Assembly: GCF_009363075.1 (NCBI RefSeq)
Contig: NZ_CP045293.1
Location: forward strand, 744,001 to 808,000
From: Paenibacillus guangzhouensis
Lineage (GTDB): Bacteria > Bacillota > Bacilli > Paenibacillales > Paenibacillaceae
Length of the DNA: 64,000 nt
Direction: 5' to 3'
Shown: positions 8,507 through 16,817 of the stretch, piece by piece
Numbering within the stretch: position 1 is the stretch's first letter
Layout: every line of letters starts with the position of its first letter
The notes under the pieces: generated by a model
Databases searched by the model: none
The model's input: only the letters and a program-made list of their open reading frames with translations
Told to the model about the DNA's origin: nothing
Program-made: the position numbers and the translations under genes

Positions 8507-8620
8507 ATGTGCAGATAAAGTTATTTTATGTCGAAAAATAGTGGTTCTAGACATCGAAAAAGTGTACAATAATAACAAAGTTGACTTTTTTGGAACGCAT
8601 ATCAATCAGAATGGGGAGAA

Positions 8621-9331
8621 ATGATGCAAATCGATCCGCGCTTGATGAAGCAAATGATTCAGATGCAAGTAGTGAACAATATTGATTTGACAGGTACCGC
8701 ATTGGAGAGTACGACGGTTCCACAGGGTTCAAGTAATGATTTTGGCGCTATGCTCGAGCAATTGCTGATGGGTGCTGAGGGACTCACAGATGACTCTTCT
8801 ACGACTTCGAACTTGAATTTAAGCGCACTCGCCAGTTTGTATCCAGCAATGGGACAGGCATCATCGACCGCTACGGATGGCATGAGCGATTGGAGTACTC
8901 AGCAGCCTACGATTACAACGGAGTATGACGATCTTATTCGGAAGGCCAGTCAGAAGTATGGCATTAGCGAAGCCTTGATAAAAGCAGTCATTAAAGTCGA
9001 GTCTTCTTTCAACCCGGATACAGTATCTTCTGCAGGGGCGAAGGGGCTGATGCAGCTTATGGATGCAACAGCTCGCGGTCTTGGTGTAAGTAATTCGTTT
9101 GATCCTGCACAAAGTATTGACGGCGGTACACGCTATCTTAGTTATCAATTGCGTCGATTCGATGGACAAGAGAAGCTGGCGCTTGCGGCTTACAATGGTG
9201 GACCGAATCGTCTGGCACGTCTTGGTATTAAGACGGAAGAAGATTTGATGGCTAAGCTTCATTTACTGCCTCAAGAGACACAGAATTATCTGCGTAAAAT
9301 CGATAACGCACTCCAAGCTGTTACAGTGTAA
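8621..9331 (+). CDS. Lytic transglycosylase, SLT family
   Basis: 236-residue peptidoglycan-cleaving enzyme. The C-terminal 130 residues are a soluble lytic transglycosylase domain: catalytic Glu in AVIKVESSFNP (about residue 128), then SSAGAKGLMQLM, the sugar-binding SYQLRRF and AAYNGGP. The first 100 residues are Ser/Thr/Gln-rich low complexity without an obvious signal peptide, as in Bacillus YjbJ/CwlQ-like proteins. The start is one of two tandem ATG codons after GGGGAGAA. Monocistronic, bounded by terminators on both sides. Confidence 0.92.
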   Translation: MMQIDPRLMKQMIQMQVVNNIDLTGTALESTTVPQGSSNDFGAMLEQLLMGAEGLTDDSSTTSNLNLSALASLYPAMGQASSTATDGMSDWSTQQPTITTEYDDLIRKASQKYGISEALIKAVIKVESSFNPDTVSSAGAKGLMQLMDATARGLGVSNSFDPAQSIDGGTRYLSYQLRRFDGQEKLALAAYNGGPNRLARLGIKTEEDLMAKLHLLPQETQNYLRKIDNALQAVTV

Positions 9332-9383
9332 TTAGACGAAGATTGTTGATCAACATCGATAAACAAGATATGGATTCAATGAC

Positions 9384-9421
9384 GGATCAAAATGAGGGCC
9401 TCCTCGTTCTTTGATCCTTTT
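9384..9421 (+). terminator. Terminator after the lytic transglycosylase gene
   Basis: GGATCAAA pairs with TTTGATCC, with an inner GAGG/CCTC stem, and is followed by TTTTCT. Confidence 0.75.
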
Positions 9422-9474
9422 CTATGTATATCACACGGGATGGGTTAAGCACCCGCAGGAGAGGATGAACAACA

Positions 9475-10626
9475 GTGTTATATTTTGATCATTGTGCTTC
9501 AACACCACCCTACGATGAAGTCGTTCAGACATTAAGTGAAGTGATGCGCATGCAATACAGCAATCCTTCATCCATTCATCAGGCTGGTCTTGCAGCGGAG
9601 AAACTGGTGACAAGAGCCCGTGAGGTGATTGCGTCGGCATTAAAAGTAAATCCAGGTGAAATTCTATTCACATCGGGCGCCACAGAGAGCAACAATATCG
9701 CAATTCAGGGTGCGGCTCTCAAGAAGAAAAGCCGTGGGAATCATATTATTACAACAGGCATCGAGCATTCTTCTGTCTATGAATGCTGTCGGCTCATGCA
9801 GCGTCAGGGCTTCGAAGTGACCTATTTGCCTGTTGATACATTCGGCTGTATCCGGATCGAGGATTTAAGAGCAGCTATCACTGAACAGACGATCCTCGTG
9901 AGCATCATGCATGTGAATAATGAAATGGGGAGCATTCAACCGATCGCTGAGATTGGCCAATTATTACGTGACTATCCTCGGATTATTTTCCATGTCGATG
10001 GCGTTCAGGGACTCGGCAAGGCGCCTGTTCAGTTGAAGGAGTGGGGCGTAGACCTCTACAGCATCTCAGCGCATAAAGTTAAAGGGCCTAAAGGTGTTGG
10101 TTTACTATACTGCCGTGAGGGTATACAGCTGCAACCCATTTATGCGGGTGGAGAACAAGAGCGCGGATTACGCCCCGGCACCTTGAATGTACCGAGTATT
10201 GTCGCGATGGCGAAGGCCATTCGGATGACGACAGAACGTCAAGCAGAATCGGTAGAGATTATGCTGAAGCTGAGAAATCAACTGATTCAGGTAATAGATT
10301 CGATCCCGGCTTTGGTCTTGAACTCAGGAAGAGATACAGAACGCGCAGCACCCCATATCGTCCATTTCTCTTACCCAGGCATGAAGCCGGAAGTCATGAT
10401 TCATATGCTTGAAGAATTCGGCATTATGGCGTCCACGCAATCGGCTTGTTCTTCCAAGGATCTAAAGCCAAGCCGCGTGCTCCTCGCGATGGGCTGCAAT
10501 GAAGCTCGTGCTGCTGGTGGGATCCGAATCAGTCTAGCTGCGGAACATAGCGAACAAGATATTGCAACATTAGAAGCGGCGCTCCGCACGATTGTAACGA
10601 AGTTGAAGCCGCTCGAGAGGGGATAA
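9475..10626 (+). CDS. nifZ: Cysteine desulfurase (NifZ/IscS-like) dedicated to ThiI
   Basis: 383-residue class V PLP aminotransferase that takes sulfur from cysteine as an enzyme-bound persulfide. The N-terminal YFDHCASTPP, the PLP-contacting TSGATESNN and GIEHSS, and the Schiff-base Lys in SISAHKVKGPKGVG (about residue 202) are present. The active-site Cys lies in TQSACSS (about 325). The GTG start at 9475 follows AGGAGAGG. The stop is eight bases before thiI, as in the Bacillus nifZ-thiI pair, so it is inferred to supply sulfur for 4-thiouridine. A general Fe-S role cannot be excluded. Confidence 0.9.
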   Translation: MLYFDHCASTPPYDEVVQTLSEVMRMQYSNPSSIHQAGLAAEKLVTRAREVIASALKVNPGEILFTSGATESNNIAIQGAALKKKSRGNHIITTGIEHSSVYECCRLMQRQGFEVTYLPVDTFGCIRIEDLRAAITEQTILVSIMHVNNEMGSIQPIAEIGQLLRDYPRIIFHVDGVQGLGKAPVQLKEWGVDLYSISAHKVKGPKGVGLLYCREGIQLQPIYAGGEQERGLRPGTLNVPSIVAMAKAIRMTTERQAESVEIMLKLRNQLIQVIDSIPALVLNSGRDTERAAPHIVHFSYPGMKPEVMIHMLEEFGIMASTQSACSSKDLKPSRVLLAMGCNEARAAGGIRISLAAEHSEQDIATLEAALRTIVTKLKPLERG

Positions 10627-10634
10627 TAAGGTAC

Positions 10635-11918
10635 ATGAAATACGATATGTTAATTCTTCGTTTCGGCGAAGTCACGCTGAAAGGCAAGAATCGGACAAGG
10701 TTCGAAAATACGGCATTAAGCCATGTACGTCGACTTGTGGCGGAGTTCCCGGAAGTTGAAGTTCGTAAGGAGTATGGTCGTATCTATGTAGAGCTTCATG
10801 GATTAGATGCGGATCAAGTGATTACGAGACTCAAGAATGTCTTCGGGATCAATTCGATTTGCCTTGTGAAGCGGGCGGAATCGGTGCTGGAGGATATCCA
10901 AGCGATAGCGCTAGAATTTATGCATGAAGTGATGGAGCGTCATGGGCAAGAAGCGATCATTCCATTTAAGGTCAGCGCTAGGCGCGTATGGAAAGGGTTC
11001 CCACATGGCTCTCAGGAAATGAACCATCTGATCGGAACACCGATTCTTCGTACATTCCCTGCATTGAAAGTTAACGTGAACGATCCTGTCGTAGATCTGC
11101 GAATCGAGATTCGCCAAGATGGTACCTATATTTATCATGAAGTCGTTGAAGCGGTAGGTGGATTCCCGCTTGGTTCGAATGGAAAAGCGATGCTCTTGTT
11201 ATCTGGAGGGATTGACAGTCCTGTGGCAGGGTGGTCTGCACTTCGCAGAGGGCTTGAGATCGAATGTGTTCATTTTCACAGTTATCCGTTTACTAGCGAA
11301 CGCGCGCAGCAGAAGGTGCTTGACCTGGCTAAGGTACTTGCAGGCTTCGCAGGCAAGATTAAAGTGCATATGGTTCCTTTTACAGAGATTCAGACAAGAT
11401 TTACACAGGTTGGTCATGATAATTTGATTATTACGTTGATGCGCCGTGCGATGCTTCGAATCGCGACAAAGCTTGCGGAACAGCATCGTGCGATGGCGCT
11501 AGTAACCGGAGATAGCCTCGGGCAAGTGGCGAGCCAGACGTTAGGATCTATGAATGTCATTGGCAGAGCAACGGATATTCCGCTGCTTAGACCGCTTGTC
11601 ATGATGGATAAGAATGAGATCATTGATATTTCGGTAAAAATCGGAACCTATGATCTTTCCATCCTGCCTTATGAGGATTGCTGTACATTGTTTGTGCCGA
11701 AATCCCCGGCAACGAACCCGAATTTGAGAATCGTAGAACAGATTGAAGCGCACATCGAAGGCCTTGATGCGTTGATCGATGAAGCGGTTAACCATACGGA
11801 GACGATCGTTCTGCGAGACGAAATCGATGAGAACAACGAACACCAGGAATCAGCTTCTGTGGAGCTGAAGAGTGATGAGCCAACAACGAAGCTGATCGAT
11901 GAAGATCGTTGGTTCTAG
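10635..11918 (+). CDS. thiI: tRNA 4-thiouridine synthase ThiI
   Basis: 427-residue enzyme that adenylates U8 of tRNA and inserts sulfur. An N-terminal ferredoxin-like/THUMP region (about 1-165, with VSARRVWKGFPHGSQEMN) is followed by the PP-loop ATPase motif LLSGGIDSPVAGW (about 183). AlphaANH-type motifs such as GDSLGQVASQTLGSM and the YEDCCTLFVP segment follow. There is no rhodanese domain, so sulfur is taken from the upstream desulfurase, the Bacillus mode. An acidic C-terminal tail of roughly 35 residues makes it slightly longer than the Bacillus protein. Forms an operon with the desulfurase gene. Confidence 0.95.
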   Translation: MKYDMLILRFGEVTLKGKNRTRFENTALSHVRRLVAEFPEVEVRKEYGRIYVELHGLDADQVITRLKNVFGINSICLVKRAESVLEDIQAIALEFMHEVMERHGQEAIIPFKVSARRVWKGFPHGSQEMNHLIGTPILRTFPALKVNVNDPVVDLRIEIRQDGTYIYHEVVEAVGGFPLGSNGKAMLLLSGGIDSPVAGWSALRRGLEIECVHFHSYPFTSERAQQKVLDLAKVLAGFAGKIKVHMVPFTEIQTRFTQVGHDNLIITLMRRAMLRIATKLAEQHRAMALVTGDSLGQVASQTLGSMNVIGRATDIPLLRPLVMMDKNEIIDISVKIGTYDLSILPYEDCCTLFVPKSPATNPNLRIVEQIEAHIEGLDALIDEAVNHTETIVLRDEIDENNEHQESASVELKSDEPTTKLIDEDRWF

Positions 11919-11936
11919 GTATTAGATGAATGAACA

Positions 11937-11965
11937 AAAGGGCATCCCTATGGGATGCCCTTTGT
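11937..11965. terminator. Shared terminator between thiI and the convergent TerC gene
   Basis: AAAGGGCATCCC and GGGATGCCCTTT form a perfect 12-bp stem with a three-base loop. T-rich flanks on both strands suit bidirectional use. Confidence 0.85.
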
Positions 11966-11985
11966 GTTTCGTATTACACGGCGAA

Positions 11986-12672
11986 TTACGCACTTTGCTG
12001 CTCACGCCGATGTTGGGCATTCTTGAGCATTCTGCCAACGAGTAGAACGATCACAACGATAATCAATATGAACGTCCATTTGAGGACGGGAGATTCTGCG
12101 AAAAACGGATGTATTTTTTTCTCCTCTGTAATCATCTTCGCTGCGTTATATGCTAATACAGCGGAACCAAAATAGATGATCCAGGGGAAACGATCGATGA
12201 GGCGAATGAAAACGGTACTGCCCCATACGACGATCGGCACACTGATAATCAGACCGATTGCGACGAGTAACGTATGTCCTTGAGCTGCGCCAGCGACGGC
12301 GATGACATTATCAAGACCCATTGCAGCGTCAGCGACGATGATCGTCCAGACGGCTGCCATTAGTGACGTACCGGGCTTTATGTTTTCTTCTTCTTTATGA
12401 TCAGCTAGTAGCTTGATGGAGATCCATAACAGCAGAAGCCCGCCAACAAGCAATAACCACGGGATTTGCAGCAGCTTTACGACGATAATTGTAGCGAAGA
12501 TGCGGATTAGAACAGCACCTAATGTACCGAAAATGATCGCTTTCTTTTGCTGGTTTACATCAAGGTTGCGCGCTGCCATACCGATAACGATCGCATTATC
12601 ACCTGCGAGGAGCAGGTCAACGAATACGATGTTGGCGAGTGCGATGAAAAACTCTAAACTAAATAATTCCAC
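11986..12672 (-). CDS. TerC family integral membrane protein (YjbE type)
   Basis: About 228 residues with seven hydrophobic segments. TerC hallmarks are the paired acidic motifs LLAGDNAIVIGM in the first helix and MGLDNVIAVAG in the middle helix. Members of this superfamily in Bacillus export manganese and help metalate secreted enzymes. A GTG at 12681 is possible, but AGGAG overlaps it; the in-frame GTG at 12672 has an eight-base spacer and gives the usual MELFSLEF start, so it is preferred. Convergent to thiI and divergent from a second TerC gene. No Mn riboswitch was recognised in the 135-bp divergent region. Confidence 0.9.
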   Translation of the reverse strand: MELFSLEFFIALANIVFVDLLLAGDNAIVIGMAARNLDVNQQKKAIIFGTLGAVLIRIFATIIVVKLLQIPWLLLVGGLLLLWISIKLLADHKEEENIKPGTSLMAAVWTIIVADAAMGLDNVIAVAGAAQGHTLLVAIGLIISVPIVVWGSTVFIRLIDRFPWIIYFGSAVLAYNAAKMITEEKKIHPFFAESPVLKWTFILIIVVIVLLVGRMLKNAQHRREQQSA

Positions 12673-12806
12673 GTCTATCACTCCTCTGTCTACCCTTCAT
12701 GCACTTATTGAAAATATATGGGCTCGAATTCAAGTCCAGGCAAGGGTCCATATTTAAGCATAGCTTGACTCACTTCTACATACAAGTGTAAAAGGGGGGT
12801 GAGCTG

Positions 12807-13472
12807 TTGGAAAATTTATTTCTACTACTCGAAATATTGATTATTAATATGGTTCTGAGCGGTGACAATGCGGTTGTAATTGCCATGGCAAGTAAGAACC
12901 TGCCCGTGTCACAGCGTAGAAAAGCGGTGTGGTGGGGGGCTTTTGGCGCTGTCATTCTTCGGTGTATCCTCACCGTTGCCGCGATGTTGCTCCTCGACAT
13001 TCCCTTAATCCAGGCGATCGGTTCTTGTTTATTGCTCTATATTGCAATCAAACTGCTGATCGATGAAGATGACCTGGGTCGCGTGAAATCGGCTTCGAGC
13101 CTATGGATGGCGGTTCAGACGATTCTGATTGCTGATTTCGTGATGAGTCTAGATAATGTGCTCGCGATCGCAGCCGTAGCCAAAGGCGATTTCCCGCTCA
13201 TTATTATCGGGATTGCACTAAGTATTCCCATTATCGTCTGGGGAAGCACGATGATCATGAACTTGCTTCATCGGTATCCGGTGCTGATCTACCTCGGTTC
13301 AGGCATTCTTGGATTCACGGCAGGGCAAATGCTCATGGAGGACCGAAAAATGCAAGAATGGATATTCCGTGATTGGGCGCCTGTGTTGTATATTGTTCTT
13401 CCTGTGCTTCTGGCTTTTATTGTTATTGCCATTGGACTTGCATTCAAACGCAGACAGTCTTATTCCCATTAA
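12807..13472 (+). CDS. TerC family integral membrane protein, second copy
   Basis: 221 residues with about seven membrane helices, TTG start at 12807 after AGGGGGGTGA. The two TerC motifs are VLSGDNAVVIAM near the N-terminus and MSLDNVLAIAA in the centre. By family it is probably a divalent cation (Mn) exporter subunit. It differs considerably from the divergently oriented neighbour, which suggests an old duplication or two specialised paralogues. It ends in a strong terminator. Confidence 0.9.
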   Translation: MENLFLLLEILIINMVLSGDNAVVIAMASKNLPVSQRRKAVWWGAFGAVILRCILTVAAMLLLDIPLIQAIGSCLLLYIAIKLLIDEDDLGRVKSASSLWMAVQTILIADFVMSLDNVLAIAAVAKGDFPLIIIGIALSIPIIVWGSTMIMNLLHRYPVLIYLGSGILGFTAGQMLMEDRKMQEWIFRDWAPVLYIVLPVLLAFIVIAIGLAFKRRQSYSH

Positions 13473-13479
13473 TTTTCAT

Positions 13480-13512
13480 TTCTGCAGGAGAAGCGCCTGC
13501 GGAATTTTTTTT
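13480..13512 (+). terminator. Terminator after the second TerC gene
   Basis: TTCTGCAGG pairs with CCTGCGGAA (one G-T pair) and is followed by eight T residues. Confidence 0.8.
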
Positions 13513-13611
13513 GTGCGGCGGTGGTTTTTTTTAGAAAGTTCAGATAAACTAAAGGTAGAATCTGTCGCTTTTTGTCTTGTCCAATTGAATATATGGAATG
13601 GGGGTAAGGGG

Positions 13612-14097
13612 ATGACGAATAAACAGCAGGGACTAGGGATCGGTATCTTATTCGTAGGTATCGTGATTTTGCTAGGCAAACTGGGTGTATTTAACTTTAT
13701 CGGTGAACTGTTCTGGCCGTTGTTTATATTAATACCCGGCATTCTATTGCAGTTCCTATATTTCTCAAGAGTGCTGCCTGCAGGAATACTCATACCCGCT
13801 GGGATACTAACGACGTATGGACTTATTTTTCTCATCTGCAATCTGGCTGGATGGGAATCGCTACAATACTTATGGCCGTTCTTTATATTCGGTGTTGCTG
13901 TAGGATTGTATGAATATTATGTATTTAGTCAGGATCGGCCTCATGGCGCATATATCGCCTCGTTGATCTTAGCGATCATCACTGTCGTTTTCTTGGCAGC
14001 GACGATGCTGTGGACGATTGGGATCTATTTCATCGCAATCGGTCTAATTGTTGTTGGGCTTGTACTCGTCTTCTGGAAACGGAAAAGCAAATGGTAA
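13612..14097 (+). CDS. Membrane protein with LiaI/LiaF-like transmembrane region
   Basis: 161 residues, ATG at 13612 behind a GGGGGTAAGGGG site. Four or five hydrophobic segments; the first part, GIGILFVGIVILLGKLGVFNF then WPLFILIPGILL, has the G-x-W-P-L pattern of the LiaI-LiaF-like transmembrane region (DUF5668 type). Such proteins belong to envelope-stress regulation in other Firmicutes, but no two-component system is nearby, so that role is not claimed. An upstream in-frame extension overlapping the TerC gene has no ribosome site and was not used. Confidence 0.8.
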   Translation: MTNKQQGLGIGILFVGIVILLGKLGVFNFIGELFWPLFILIPGILLQFLYFSRVLPAGILIPAGILTTYGLIFLICNLAGWESLQYLWPFFIFGVAVGLYEYYVFSQDRPHGAYIASLILAIITVVFLAATMLWTIGIYFIAIGLIVVGLVLVFWKRKSKW

Positions 14098-14121
14098 TCC
14101 TTGCATGACGCAAAATTCAGT

Positions 14122-14149
14122 TTGCATTTTTTATACAATTCCGTATAAT
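14122..14149 (+). promoter_or_regulatory. SigA promoter for typA
   Basis: TTGCAT at 14122-14127, 16-bp spacer, consensus TATAAT at 14144-14149. The inferred transcript starts near 14156 and has a 100-nt leader with a strong hairpin at 14164-14189. Confidence 0.7.
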
Positions 14150-14163
14150 TAAAGGGATATGTC

Positions 14164-14189
14164 AAGCGTCGGCATTTTGCCTGGCGCTT
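14164..14189 (+). other. Leader hairpin upstream of typA
   Basis: AAGCGTCGGCA pairs with TGCCTGGCGCTT with one bulged base and a TTT loop, starting within about ten bases of the predicted transcript start and followed by ATTTTGTG. It could stabilise the 5' end or act as a weak attenuator. Confidence 0.45.
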
Positions 14190-14257
14190 ATTTTGTGTAA
14201 AACACCCAATGGAGTTACAATTAAATTTAAGATATTGAAAGGATTTGAACATTTCTT

Positions 14258-16099
14258 ATGCATTCAAGAGAAAACATTCGTAATATCGCTATTATCGCGC
14301 ACGTTGACCACGGGAAAACGACCCTCGTCGATAAGTTGTTGCAGCAATCGGGAACATTCCGTGAAAACGAGCAAGTCACAGAACGTGCGATGGACTCCGG
14401 TGATATTGAGCGTGAACGCGGCATTACGATTTTGGCGAAAAATACAGCTATCACGTATAAAGAGTTCTTAATTAACATCATGGATACACCAGGCCATGCG
14501 GACTTCGGCGGTGAAGTAGAGCGGATCATGAAAATGGTCGATGGTGTACTCCTCGTCGTCGATGCATTCGAAGGATGTATGCCACAGACAAAGTTCGTAC
14601 TTCGTAAAGCGCTTGAGAGTAATCTAACGCCAATTGTTGTCGTGAACAAAATTGACCGTCCGAACGCTCGTCCAGCTGAAGTTATTGACGAAGTATTGGA
14701 GCTCTTCATCGAGCTAGGTGCCAATGATGATCAATTGGATTTCCCTGTTGTCTACGCGTCTGCATTGAACGGGACATCCAGCTTGGATCCGGAGAAGCAA
14801 GATGAGAACATGCTTGCCCTCTATGATACGATTACTAGCCACATCCCTGCGCCTACGGAGGATGTAACACTTCCGCTTCAGTTCCTCGTAACATTAATGG
14901 ATTATAATGAATATTTGGGTCGTATTGCGATTGGTCGCGTGAACCGCGGAACGATTCGTCAAGGCCAACCGGTTGCCGTGATGACACGTGAGGGCCAGAT
15001 GAAGCAAGCACGTATCGAGAAATTGTTCGGTTTCCAAGGCTTGAAGCGTATTGAAGTCGAAGAAGCGGGTGCAGGCGATATTATCGCAATCGCAGGTATC
15101 AAGGACATCAACATTGGTGAGACCATTGCAGATCCAGCGAACCCAGAAGCATTGCCAGTCCTCAAAATCGATGAGCCAACGCTTCAAATGACATTTATCG
15201 TTAACAACAGCCCATTCGCAGGTCGTGAAGGAAAATGGGTTACGTCCCGTAAACTTCGTGAGCGTCTATTCAAAGAGCTTGAAACAGATGTAAGTTTGCG
15301 TGTCGATGAGACAGATAGCCCAGATGCATTCATCGTATCAGGACGCGGTGAGCTTCACTTAGGGATTCTGATCGAAAATATGCGTCGCGAAGGCTTCGAG
15401 CTTCAAGTCTCCAAGCCAGAAGTTATCATCCGCGTTGAAGACGGCGTGAAAATGGAGCCAATCGAACGTTTGTTAATCGACATTCCAGAAGAGAGCATGG
15501 GTTCTGTTATGGAGAGCCTTGGATCACGTAAAGCGGAAATGGTCAACATGATTAACCATGGTAATGGCCAAGTACGTCTTGAGTTCTTGATCCCTGCTCG
15601 TGGATTAATCGGATACCGTACGAACTTCCTTACATTGACGCGTGGATACGGCATTATGAACCATGCATTCGATAGCTATGGACCGCTTGTTACAGGTCAA
15701 GTTGGCGGACGTCACCAAGGCGTATTAGTATCCAGTGAGAACGGTACGTCGACACTGTATGGTATTCTCTCGATCGAGGATCGTGGAATTCTATTCCTAC
15801 AGCCAGGTTCAGAAGTATATGAAGGCATGATCGTGGGTGAACACACACGTGATAACGATATTATCGTGAATATCTGTAAAGAAAAACAATTGAACAACAT
15901 TCGTTCTGCAGGTAAAGATGATACCGTGAAGATGAAAACTCCTCGTCTGTACACGCTTGAGCAAGCACTAGAATACTTGAACGATGATGAGTATTGTGAA
16001 ATTACGCCGAAGTCCATTCGTCTTCGTAAAAAAATTCTGAACAAGAATGAACGCGAACGTGCGGAGAAACACCGCAAAATGGCTGAAGCGAACCTGTAA
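14258..16099 (+). CDS. typA: Ribosome-associated GTPase TypA/BipA
   Basis: 613-residue translational GTPase of the EF-G/LepA superfamily; it binds ribosomes and supports 50S assembly and growth under stress. G1 is AHVDHGKTTL (about residue 16), switch region RERGITILAKN, G3 DTPGHADFGGEV, G4 VVNKIDRPNA and G5 YASALNG. Elongation factor domain II follows (YLGRIAIGRVNRG), then domain III/V with SGRGELHLGILIENMRREG and the TypA-specific C-terminus with RGLIGYRTNFLT. The AAAGGA site lies 14 bases from the ATG, longer than usual. Its position before ylaH matches Bacillus ylaG. Confidence 0.97.
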   Translation: MHSRENIRNIAIIAHVDHGKTTLVDKLLQQSGTFRENEQVTERAMDSGDIERERGITILAKNTAITYKEFLINIMDTPGHADFGGEVERIMKMVDGVLLVVDAFEGCMPQTKFVLRKALESNLTPIVVVNKIDRPNARPAEVIDEVLELFIELGANDDQLDFPVVYASALNGTSSLDPEKQDENMLALYDTITSHIPAPTEDVTLPLQFLVTLMDYNEYLGRIAIGRVNRGTIRQGQPVAVMTREGQMKQARIEKLFGFQGLKRIEVEEAGAGDIIAIAGIKDINIGETIADPANPEALPVLKIDEPTLQMTFIVNNSPFAGREGKWVTSRKLRERLFKELETDVSLRVDETDSPDAFIVSGRGELHLGILIENMRREGFELQVSKPEVIIRVEDGVKMEPIERLLIDIPEESMGSVMESLGSRKAEMVNMINHGNGQVRLEFLIPARGLIGYRTNFLTLTRGYGIMNHAFDSYGPLVTGQVGGRHQGVLVSSENGTSTLYGILSIEDRGILFLQPGSEVYEGMIVGEHTRDNDIIVNICKEKQLNNIRSAGKDDTVKMKTPRLYTLEQALEYLNDDEYCEITPKSIRLRKKILNKNERERAEKHRKMAEANL

Positions 16100-16171
16100 G
16101 TGTGAATTTGAATTCCACGCGGGCAGCATGAATCGAAGTATTTATTTAATCAAGAAAGAGGAGTGAACAGC

Positions 16172-16474
16172 ATGTTTCATGACTGGTTTGCTGCGCATCC
16201 GATTATATCTTTTCTAATCATCTATTGTTTCTTGGTGTATATCTTTAATAAAGTGTTTCGTGTTCGGAAATTGCCGATTCTTAAAGACCTTGTCATCTAT
16301 TTGATGATTGCGGTTGCGGCATTTGTGCTGCTCGTGTTTCAAATTGATAAATTACCCATTATTCCTTGTCTAACGGTGGCAGTTGCTCTTATGCTGATGG
16401 TGCGCATTCGATATTTCGTCGAAGCGCGCCAGAAGCGTAAAAGCGCTGGACAACCCTCTACGGATGGCAAGTAA
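16172..16474 (+). CDS. ylaH: YlaH-like membrane protein
   Basis: About 100 residues with three hydrophobic segments (IISFLIIYCFLVYIFNKVF, VIYLMIAVAAFVLLVFQI, LPIIPCLTVAVALMLMV) and a basic cytoplasmic tail. Location directly downstream of typA is as in Bacillus ylaG-ylaH, and YlaH proteins share this length and topology. ATG at 16172 is chosen because AGAGGAG sits eight bases upstream; a GTG nine bases earlier overlaps that site. Function unknown. Confidence 0.75.
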   Translation: MFHDWFAAHPIISFLIIYCFLVYIFNKVFRVRKLPILKDLVIYLMIAVAAFVLLVFQIDKLPIIPCLTVAVALMLMVRIRYFVEARQKRKSAGQPSTDGK

Positions 16475-16506
16475 GCTATAGTCAACGGTTGAAAGGGGAA
16501 TAAGGA

Positions 16507-16782
16507 ATGAAGCTGCAGGATGCCTTGTTTAATTGGCTTCAAATTCGAATGGTTGCAGACGCCAGACCAGATGATCGCGCAGCAGAAGATACGGTGCAGT
16601 TCTTCGCTACGATATTGCAAGAGGATCATGGCATGACTGAATTTGATATCGTCATGGTTGACGATACGATGGTACATATCAAGTATGTAATCGATGGAAA
16701 AGCAAAGAAACAAATGGTTCCACGCGAATCCGCTGAACAGTTGCTTCATGACATAAACTCGAACCCGAAATACAACGAATAA
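16507..16782 (+). CDS. Small conserved-looking protein of unknown function
   Basis: 91 residues, soluble, no signal or membrane segment. A helical first half (QDALFNWLQIRMVADARPDDRAAEDT) is followed by a beta-rich stretch (DIVMVDDTMVHIKYVIDG) and a Lys/Gln-rich end. I do not recognise the family. A GAAAGGGG site precedes the ATG, and tight spacing after ylaH and before the LCP gene suggests one transcript. It takes the place that the zinc-finger gene ylaI has in Bacillus but lacks the cysteines. Confidence 0.7.
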   Translation: MKLQDALFNWLQIRMVADARPDDRAAEDTVQFFATILQEDHGMTEFDIVMVDDTMVHIKYVIDGKAKKQMVPRESAEQLLHDINSNPKYNE

Positions 16783-16817
16783 TTACTGATTTAGCATTTG
16801 AAAAGGTGTTGTTGAGA

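Noticed and set aside
8548-8570. TAGACA and TACAAT as a promoter for the lytic transglycosylase
   Set aside because: Spacing is only 11 bp, and no acceptable -35 occurs at 16-18 bp.
8579-8597. Possible third copy of the MITE-like end (AAGTTGACTTTTTTGGAAC)
   Set aside because: It needs one substitution and two insertions to match, and is AT-rich; similarity this weak is expected by chance.
12673-12806. yybP-ykoY Mn riboswitch between the TerC genes
   Set aside because: The gap is short and the conserved internal-loop sequences were not visible.
13309-13611. Longer version of the LiaI-like protein starting inside the TerC gene
   Set aside because: The added part is an out-of-frame shadow of TerC with no ribosome site; ATG 13612 has a strong one.
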